A program made the position numbers and the translations under genes. Shown piece by piece: positions 5,958-10,687 of a stretch of DNA of 10,687 nt; position 1 is the first letter of the stretch, and each line of letters starts with the position of its first letter. The DNA lies in the NCBI GenBank assembly GCA_015490475.1, contig WFXT01000266.1, positions 1 to 10,687 of the forward strand, written 5' to 3'. The notes below the pieces were generated by a model. That model saw nothing but the letters and a program-made list of their open reading frames with translations, had not been told where the DNA came from and searched no databases. Source of the DNA: Bacteroidota bacterium (lineage in GTDB: Bacteria > Bacteroidota > Bacteroidia > JAADEI01).

Positions 5958-8795
5958 TTAACATGACACTCCTTCCATTTCTTCTGGGGACGGACATGCA
6001 CAGAAAATGTGTCTATCTCCATAAGCCTCGTCTATCCTGCCTACAGGAGCCCAGAACTTGTTCTTACGAAGATAATCCAACGGGAAAGAGGCTTTCTCGC
6101 GAGAATAAGGATGTGTCCAATCGTCAGCAGACACTTCATTAATTGTATGTGGGGCATTGCGAATAGGATTATCTTCGCGAGGCAACAATCCTGAACGTAT
6201 TTCCTCAATTTCGTTATAAATAGAGACCATCGCAGAAATAAACCTTTCAAGTTCTTCCAGTGGTTCTGTTTCTGTGGGCTCTATCATAAATGTTCCTGGC
6301 ACAGGAAAAGACACTGTTGGAGCATGAAAACTATAATCTATCAAACGTTTGGCAAGGTCTATAGCATCAACACCTATCTCTCTTTTGAGTGTCCTAAAGT
6401 CCAGAATGAATTCATGTGCTACAAATCCATCTTTGCCTGTGTATAACACAGGGAAATAAGGCTCCAACCGTTTTTTCAGATAATTGGCATTAAGTATAGC
6501 ATGTTGGGCTACACGAGGGAGCCCTTCTTTACCCAACAGAAGAATATATCCAAGAGAAATAAGCATAGCCATTGAATTGCCATATGGGGCGGAAGCGACG
6601 GGCTCAATGGCTTTAGGCGAAGGTTCTTCTGGACTGTACGGATGCGAGGGCAGATAATCTGCCAGATGTTTTTTTACACATATGGGACCTGCACCTGGAC
6701 CGCCTCCACCATGGGGTATGCCAAATGTTTTATGCAGGTTAACGTGGCAGACATCTGCACCAAGGTCTCCAGGTCTTAGAAAACCAATCATAGCATTAAG
6801 GTTAGCACCATCCATATAAACCTGTGCACCGACAGAGTGGGCAAGTTCAATGATTTTATCAATGTCCTGTTCAAAGACACCGTGTGTTGAAGGATAAGTA
6901 ACCATAAGAGCAGCAATAGAGTCTCCATATTTATCAATAGCTGATTTGAGATGTTCAATGTCTATAGACCCATCCTTAGCCGTCTTAATGACATGGACCT
7001 TGAATCCAGCCATAACTGCACTGGCAGGGTTTGTCCCATGGGCAGAAGCAGGGATAAGAACTATATCTCTCTGATTTTCTCCTTTTTCCTGAAAGTATTT
7101 ACGAATAACAAGCAAGCCTGTTAATTCTCCCTGGGCGCCTGATTGTGGTTGTAGGGAACACGCATCCATCCCTGTTATTTCACACAGCAGATTCCTTAAC
7201 TGCTCAAACGCTTTGAGGTATCCAGACACCTGTTCAGAGGGAGCAAATGGATGAATGCTATTGAATCCTTTCAGGGACAATGGATACAGTGTCGCCGTAA
7301 TATTAAGTTTCATAGTGCATGAACCGAGGGGAATCATAGTTTCTGTCATAGATAAATCTCTTTTCTCAAGAAACCGTATATATCTCAAAGTTCTCAATTC
7401 TCCTGTGTGCTTTTCAAAGACAGGGTGTGAAAGAGGGGGACTATCTCTCCTAATTGATTGTGGGATTCTATATTCTGATTCTACATGCGGTAGTTCTTTC
7501 GGTCCTTCACCTGTAATGATTTCAACAATATCCATTAATTCGCTATCATCTGTTAGTTCATCAAGAGAAATAGAGACATAATTGTCCTCATACCAGAAGT
7601 TATATCCTTGAGACAAAGCACGTTCTTTAATAGTTTTCACATTGTCAACCTTAAATCTAATTGTGTCAAAAAAGTATTTATTTTCATTAACTATGCCATG
7701 TTTTGCGAGCAATCTATCCAGTTTAATGGCATTGTGATGGATTCTTTCCGCTATTCTTCTCAGACCATCATTACCATGGTAAACAGCGTAAAAAGCAGAT
7801 GCAATAGCCATCAAAGATTGCGAAGTACAGATATTACTTGTTGCCCTTTCCCTACGGATGTGTTGCTCGCGAGTTTGCAAGGTCATTCTATATGCAATGT
7901 TACCATTTTTATCTCTGGAAACACCAATTATTCTACCCGGAATCTGTCTCACAAATTCCATCTTAGTAGCGAAAAAACCTGCGTGGGGACCTCCAAAACC
8001 CAATGGCAAGCCAAACCGTTGGACAGAGCCGACGACCACATCAATATCCCATGCGGCAGGCGGACCCATTAGCACCAGAGCCAACGGATCAGTTATCAAA
8101 GTTATAGCGGCATCTTTTTCTCTGGCTACACGAATCAACTCAAAAGGTTCCCAGAGAGCACCATTAGTGTCGGGCATTTGAAAAATTAACCCGTGAAATT
8201 GTTTATCGGCAACATCTTCGACAGAACCATATAACAATGTTATACCCATTGGGTTTGCTCTTCCTTTCAATAATTCATAAGTATGGTGATATACGCTTTC
8301 GTGGACCCAAATGACGGGATTTTCTTTCACCCGTTTTATGCGAATCATAAAGGTCATTGCTTCAGCGGCAGCAGTGCCTTCATCAAGCAAAGAAGCATTG
8401 GCAATTTCCATTCCTGTCAGGTTCTCTATCATAGTTTGAAAAACCAGAAGTGCTTCAAGGCGTCCCTGACTAATCTCTGCTTGATAAGGTGTATATTGCG
8501 TGTACCAATTAGGGTTTTCAAGGATATTCTGGCGTATCACAGGGGGGGTAAATGTTCCATAAAAGCCTCTGCCAATAAGAGACCGAAGCACTTTGTTTTC
8601 ACTTGCAAGCCTGTCAAAATACTCTAACAGTTGCTGTTCACTAAGAGCATCTGGTATGTTCCACTGAAAATCCTTCCTGAGATGGGCAGGAATGACCCTA
8701 TCCATAAGTTCATCCAGTGATGAGACACCGATTGTTTTAAGCATGTGATTAACTTCCTCAGGGCTAACGGGAATATATTTCCCAACATCCGACAT
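5958..8795 (-). CDS. gcvP: Glycine dehydrogenase (decarboxylating), P protein of the glycine cleavage system
   Basis: P protein decarboxylates glycine with pyridoxal phosphate and passes the aminomethyl group to the lipoyl arm of H protein, feeding one-carbon units to folate through T protein. The 945 residues are the single-chain form, with two halves that are separate subunits in split-type organisms. The N-half shows GRGFYGTFTPPVI (75-87), DEGTAAAEAM (138-147), FGGPHAGFF (267-275) and LQTREQHIRRERATSNI (306-322). The C-half shows MIPLGSCTMKLN (487-498), HGTNPASAVMAGF (586-598) and HVNLHKTFGIPHGGGGPG (684-701), where Lys689 is the PLP-binding lysine. The C-terminus FCACPSPEEM is also typical. 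No truncation or frameshift is seen. An in-frame TAA two codons upstream fixes ATG 8795. It leads a minus-strand unit that continues with the epimerase and ctaA. Genes for T, H and L proteins are not in view. Confidence 0.98.
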   Translation of the reverse strand: MSDVGKYIPVSPEEVNHMLKTIGVSSLDELMDRVIPAHLRKDFQWNIPDALSEQQLLEYFDRLASENKVLRSLIGRGFYGTFTPPVIRQNILENPNWYTQYTPYQAEISQGRLEALLVFQTMIENLTGMEIANASLLDEGTAAAEAMTFMIRIKRVKENPVIWVHESVYHHTYELLKGRANPMGITLLYGSVEDVADKQFHGLIFQMPDTNGALWEPFELIRVAREKDAAITLITDPLALVLMGPPAAWDIDVVVGSVQRFGLPLGFGGPHAGFFATKMEFVRQIPGRIIGVSRDKNGNIAYRMTLQTREQHIRRERATSNICTSQSLMAIASAFYAVYHGNDGLRRIAERIHHNAIKLDRLLAKHGIVNENKYFFDTIRFKVDNVKTIKERALSQGYNFWYEDNYVSISLDELTDDSELMDIVEIITGEGPKELPHVESEYRIPQSIRRDSPPLSHPVFEKHTGELRTLRYIRFLEKRDLSMTETMIPLGSCTMKLNITATLYPLSLKGFNSIHPFAPSEQVSGYLKAFEQLRNLLCEITGMDACSLQPQSGAQGELTGLLVIRKYFQEKGENQRDIVLIPASAHGTNPASAVMAGFKVHVIKTAKDGSIDIEHLKSAIDKYGDSIAALMVTYPSTHGVFEQDIDKIIELAHSVGAQVYMDGANLNAMIGFLRPGDLGADVCHVNLHKTFGIPHGGGGPGAGPICVKKHLADYLPSHPYSPEEPSPKAIEPVASAPYGNSMAMLISLGYILLLGKEGLPRVAQHAILNANYLKKRLEPYFPVLYTGKDGFVAHEFILDFRTLKREIGVDAIDLAKRLIDYSFHAPTVSFPVPGTFMIEPTETEPLEELERFISAMVSIYNEIEEIRSGLLPREDNPIRNAPHTINEVSADDWTHPYSREKASFPLDYLRKNKFWAPVGRIDEAYGDRHIFCACPSPEEMEGVSC

Positions 8796-8814
8796 GGCTT
8801 ATGTTCTTTTAAAG

Positions 8815-8822
8815 CAAACATA
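8815..8822 (-). promoter_or_regulatory. Candidate Bacteroidota-type -7 box for gcvP
   Basis: On the minus strand this reads TATGTTTG, matching TAnnTTTG exactly, 19 bases before the gcvP ATG. No TTTG is found 19-21 bases further upstream. If used, transcription would start within about ten bases of the ATG side and leave a very short leader, which agrees with the lack of a leader riboswitch. Confidence 0.4.
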
Positions 8823-8852
8823 CACCAGTTGTGAATAATGGTATTCAGGGTA

Positions 8853-8887
8853 ATAAAACCACATAGGGACACAAAGTTTCACAAAGG
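8853..8887 (+). repeat. CACAGAG-type 10-bp-period repeat, copy A
   Basis: After TAAAAC come three units in perfect 10-base step: CACATAG at 8860, CACAAAG at 8870 and CACAAAG at 8880, separated by GGA and TTT. The same layout recurs in copy B in the same orientation. The pattern resembles the AACCACAGAG-CACAGAG intergenic repeats I remember from many unrelated bacterial genomes; that family link is from memory. Confidence 0.6.
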
Positions 8888-8941
8888 CATTGCCAGAGTT
8901 TTTCTTCACAACTCTTACTTTTTAAATACTCTACTCATATG

Positions 8942-8963
8942 TTCTGTGTGCTCTGCCGTTTGT
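8942..8963 (-). repeat. CACAGAG-type repeat, partial inverted copy C
   Basis: Read on the minus strand it is AAACGGCAGAG followed by CA and CACAGAA, which matches the AAAC-plus-units layout of copies A and B for two units, with a 9-base rather than 10-base step. It faces copy B head to head, and TCTGTG at 8943-8948 can pair with CACAGA at 9005-9010. It is more decayed than A and B. Confidence 0.4.
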
Positions 8964-8977
8964 TTCTATCTTTGAAT

Positions 8978-9011
8978 TATAAACCATAGAGTGACACTGA
9001 GAAACACAGAT
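8978..9011 (+). repeat. CACAGAG-type 10-bp-period repeat, copy B
   Basis: After TATAAAC come three units in 10-base step: CATAGAG at 8985, CACTGAG at 8995 and CACAGAT at 9005, separated by TGA and AAA. The phase, spacing and AAACC lead-in are those of copy A, though the spacers differ and each unit has its own substitutions, as expected for old copies of one element. Confidence 0.6.
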
Positions 9012-9055
9012 TTCCTCGCTATTAGTGAATATGAGATAGCCTCTCTTAGCACCAC

Positions 9056-9079
9056 TTTTCGTTCCAAGCGGAACTAAGA
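9056..9079. repeat. GTTCC-AAGC-GGAAC hairpin
   Basis: A perfect five-base stem GTTCC/GGAAC (9061-9065 with 9070-9074) closes a four-base loop AAGC. Flanking TTTT and AAGA can extend the stem past one mismatch. It lies about 90 bases beyond the comEC stop on the comEC strand. No T-run follows on either strand, so it is a poor intrinsic terminator and may be a repeat remnant. Confidence 0.45.
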
Positions 9080-9125
9080 AAATATAAAACGCAATTCGTA
9101 TTCATCACTCCCACCACCTAAACTG

Positions 9126-9137
9126 GTTTAATTAAAC
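9126..9137. repeat. Perfect 12-base palindrome GTTTAATTAAAC
   Basis: The self-complementary site lies about 30 bases past the comEC stop. It could be a regulator site or a chance AT-rich palindrome. There is no second copy in the gap to support a regulatory role. Confidence 0.25.
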
Positions 9138-9166
9138 ATCTGGGATATTAAATCTTGGTTTGAAGC

Positions 9167-10687
9167 CTATTCTTGCACGGGTTCCAGAATCAGCAAGTTT
9201 TCTTTGGCGATATCCACGCATTTCATTTCAAGGCGACGACAAACAGTTAGAACTCCTTTTTTTGTTCTATGTGGGATATTACTTCCCAGAACTATTATGG
9301 CATTTGGGTTGTGGGAATACAGGTTTTTAACAGGGATATATGAAATAGAATCCATAATCCATAGTGAACTATTTTTCAATGCGGTTGTGTCAAACCATTT
9401 TCGGTCACCGTGGAAATATGCAATGTAATTTCCCATACAAAAGAAAGTTGTGTCAGTACGAAGTCTTTGCATTTCAGGATTTATTAAAGTTGTGTAAAGC
9501 CCTATTTTGCTTCTGCTTTCCTTAGATAATTGTTCAGTGGCATATATCATATTGACTTCTGGACAGGCAACTATAAGGTTAGTGTTATCATTCCAGACAA
9601 AGGGCTTATCAAGTGGTTTCATTTTCATAGCAAAATATGTCCAAATTCCTGTTATTAACACGGCAACACCCAACCACACGCTTTTATCTCTACGGGCAAA
9701 CCCGACCAACAGTATAAGAAGGAATATTATAGGAGCAATCCATACCAGAGTTCGTAGTGGAATATAAAAATTCAGTGGCAATTCTGAAACTAAATTACTC
9801 CATAAGACGAGCCAGTCAGTGAGCATATTTACAATGTTTCCTGTAATAGATGCGAGCAAATGCCAGAATGAGACAAGCCACAAACCAATTGTTGACAGTA
9901 AAATCAGAGTAACCAGTGGGATGGCGAGCAGATTGCCCAGAAGTCCTGCTATACTAATGTGTTGCCATAGCAAAATTTGAATAGGGATCAAGAACACTTG
10001 TGCAGATATAGTAACGGCGAGCATGGATATTGTCCAGCGAAGCCACGATGGTTCCACGTGAAACATTCGGGACATAGGTATCCACACAGCAAGGATTCCC
10101 ATTACTGCCATTGCCGAGAACCAGAAACCTATTGAAAAGACTTGCCACGGGAATATCACAGCAATAATAAGCATGGCAGTAAAGAGAATGTTTAGCCCAA
10201 TGGTTTTTCGGTTTGTGATACGAGCCAATTCCACCAGAACAAGCATTATGGATGCCCTGACAACAGATGGCATCAAACCAGTGATGAATGAAAATGCCAC
10301 CAGCAGAAGAATTAAAGGAATAATTCTATACTTACCCAGAAATCCGAACACAAGCACAAGAAACATGTAAATAATTCCTACGTGAAGTCCAGAAATGGCA
10401 AGGATATGGATTATCCCAGCCTCCCTGAAAGACTCCCTGACATCTTCAGAAAGTTCATCTCTATAACCCAGTGTTAATGCATTAACCAGTAAAACATTAT
10501 TGCTATCAATATATCGGGCATTAATTTGCATCACATCATATCGCAATTCCTGAGCGAAGGAAAACAAAGTTCTATCTGTTGTTATAACCTTGGGACTTCG
10601 CATCCAAACTACACCATAAATGTTATTGGAAGCAAACCAGCGTCGCATATTAAATTCTGGTAAACCTTTTATTACACTGGGACTATC
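9167..10687 (-). CDS. comEC: ComEC/Rec2 family DNA-uptake channel, Bacteroidota type (5' end outside the window)
   Basis: ComEC forms the inner-membrane channel through which single-stranded DNA enters during natural transformation. The frame is open to the right edge, so the N-terminus is missing. An ATG at 10648 is internal, since 13 further in-frame codons upstream continue the family-like sequence (GLPEFNMRRWFASNNIYGVV, the usual F-x-Y-RR-x-L-x-x-x-GI segment). Counted from ATG 10648, the Competence domain includes LVNALTLGYRDELSEDVRES (54-73) and AGIIHILAISGLHVGIIY (77-94), then a run of membrane helices to about residue 340. The last 150 residues lack the HxHxDH site of a metallo-beta-lactamase nuclease and instead resemble the C-terminal domain of Bacteroidota ComEC (SLWIMDSISYIPVK ... 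NAIIVLGSNIP ... LLILEP). It stands alone, 371 bases from gcvP. No other competence gene is in view. Confidence 0.9.
   Translation of the reverse strand, partial: DSPSVIKGLPEFNMRRWFASNNIYGVVWMRSPKVITTDRTLFSFAQELRYDVMQINARYIDSNNVLLVNALTLGYRDELSEDVRESFREAGIIHILAISGLHVGIIYMFLVLVFGFLGKYRIIPLILLLVAFSFITGLMPSVVRASIMLVLVELARITNRKTIGLNILFTAMLIIAVIFPWQVFSIGFWFSAMAVMGILAVWIPMSRMFHVEPSWLRWTISMLAVTISAQVFLIPIQILLWQHISIAGLLGNLLAIPLVTLILLSTIGLWLVSFWHLLASITGNIVNMLTDWLVLWSNLVSELPLNFYIPLRTLVWIAPIIFLLILLVGFARRDKSVWLGVAVLITGIWTYFAMKMKPLDKPFVWNDNTNLIVACPEVNMIYATEQLSKESRSKIGLYTTLINPEMQRLRTDTTFFCMGNYIAYFHGDRKWFDTTALKNSSLWIMDSISYIPVKNLYSHNPNAIIVLGSNIPHRTKKGVLTVCRRLEMKCVDIAKENLLILEPVQE

Larger units (their letters stand above)
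8796..9166. other. Long non-coding gap between comEC and gcvP
   Basis: No plausible coding frame crosses these 371 bases on either strand. In order they hold the candidate gcvP promoter, three degenerate CACAGAG-type repeat copies (listed separately), a GTTCC/GGAAC hairpin and a 12-base palindrome near the comEC stop. It is about 3.5 times longer than any other gap in the window. No glycine riboswitch consensus was recognised upstream of gcvP. Confidence 0.8.

Noticed and set aside
7608..8072. 154-residue open frame on the plus strand inside gcvP
   Set aside because: It lies fully antisense to conserved gcvP coding sequence, has low-complexity Ser/Cys-rich composition and no recognisable motif; a shadow of the gcvP codons.
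8853..9011. CRISPR array
   Set aside because: The units are only 7 bases in 10-base steps with 3-base spacers, are degenerate, and appear in both orientations; no cas gene is present.
9040..9160. Intrinsic terminator for comEC
   Set aside because: The GTTCC/GGAAC hairpin is not followed by a T-run on the comEC strand, and the 12-base palindrome nearer the stop is AT-only apart from its ends.
8796..9166. Possible glycine riboswitch upstream of gcvP
   Set aside because: The gcvP strand was read for the paired GGAGAG and CCGAAGGGG-type conserved blocks and none was found; the candidate promoter is also too near the ATG for a long leader.

Overview
The window fits an aerobic, low-to-moderate G+C member of the Bacteroidota or a close relative in the FCB group. 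The signs are a ComEC protein that ends in a non-nuclease C-terminal domain instead of a metallo-beta-lactamase domain, a single-chain glycine decarboxylase, a COX15-type heme A synthase, starts without clear Shine-Dalgarno sequences, and TAnnTTTG-like boxes upstream of two genes. No species can be named from the sequence alone.

Left part (1-3646), cell-surface polysaccharide flavour. The end of an unrecognised gene and a Sulfotransfer_2-like sulfotransferase lie on the plus strand. Orotate phosphoribosyltransferase (pyrE) runs toward them on the minus strand and stops two bases from the sulfotransferase stop. Across a 106-base divergent spacer from pyrE, a tightly coupled pair runs on the plus strand: a classical short-chain dehydrogenase and a GT4-like glycosyltransferase separated by two bases. 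Sulfotransferase, SDR and glycosyltransferase could modify and assemble a surface glycan, while pyrE is a housekeeping pyrimidine gene lodged between them.

Middle part (3706-8795), one minus-strand transcription unit in the order gcvP, TIGR01777-type NAD(P)-dependent epimerase, ctaA (heme A synthase), small unknown protein. Gaps are 21 and 33 bases, then an overlap at the last junction. It joins glycine catabolism (one-carbon supply), a DUF1731 epimerase and heme A production for an aa3-type oxidase. The last small protein is the least understood gene here.

Right part (8796-10687). A 371-base non-coding gap, much the longest in the window, precedes gcvP. It contains degenerate copies of a CACAGAG-type 10-bp-period repeat, a GTTCC/GGAAC hairpin and a short palindrome, besides a candidate gcvP promoter. 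Beyond it is comEC on the minus strand, whose 5' end lies outside the window.

No CRISPR array, tRNA, rRNA, integrase, transposase or defence system was seen. Most genes are recognisable household or glycan-synthesis genes. The parts most worth a second look are the repeat-bearing gap, the small protein after ctaA and the unusual active-site motif of PyrE.
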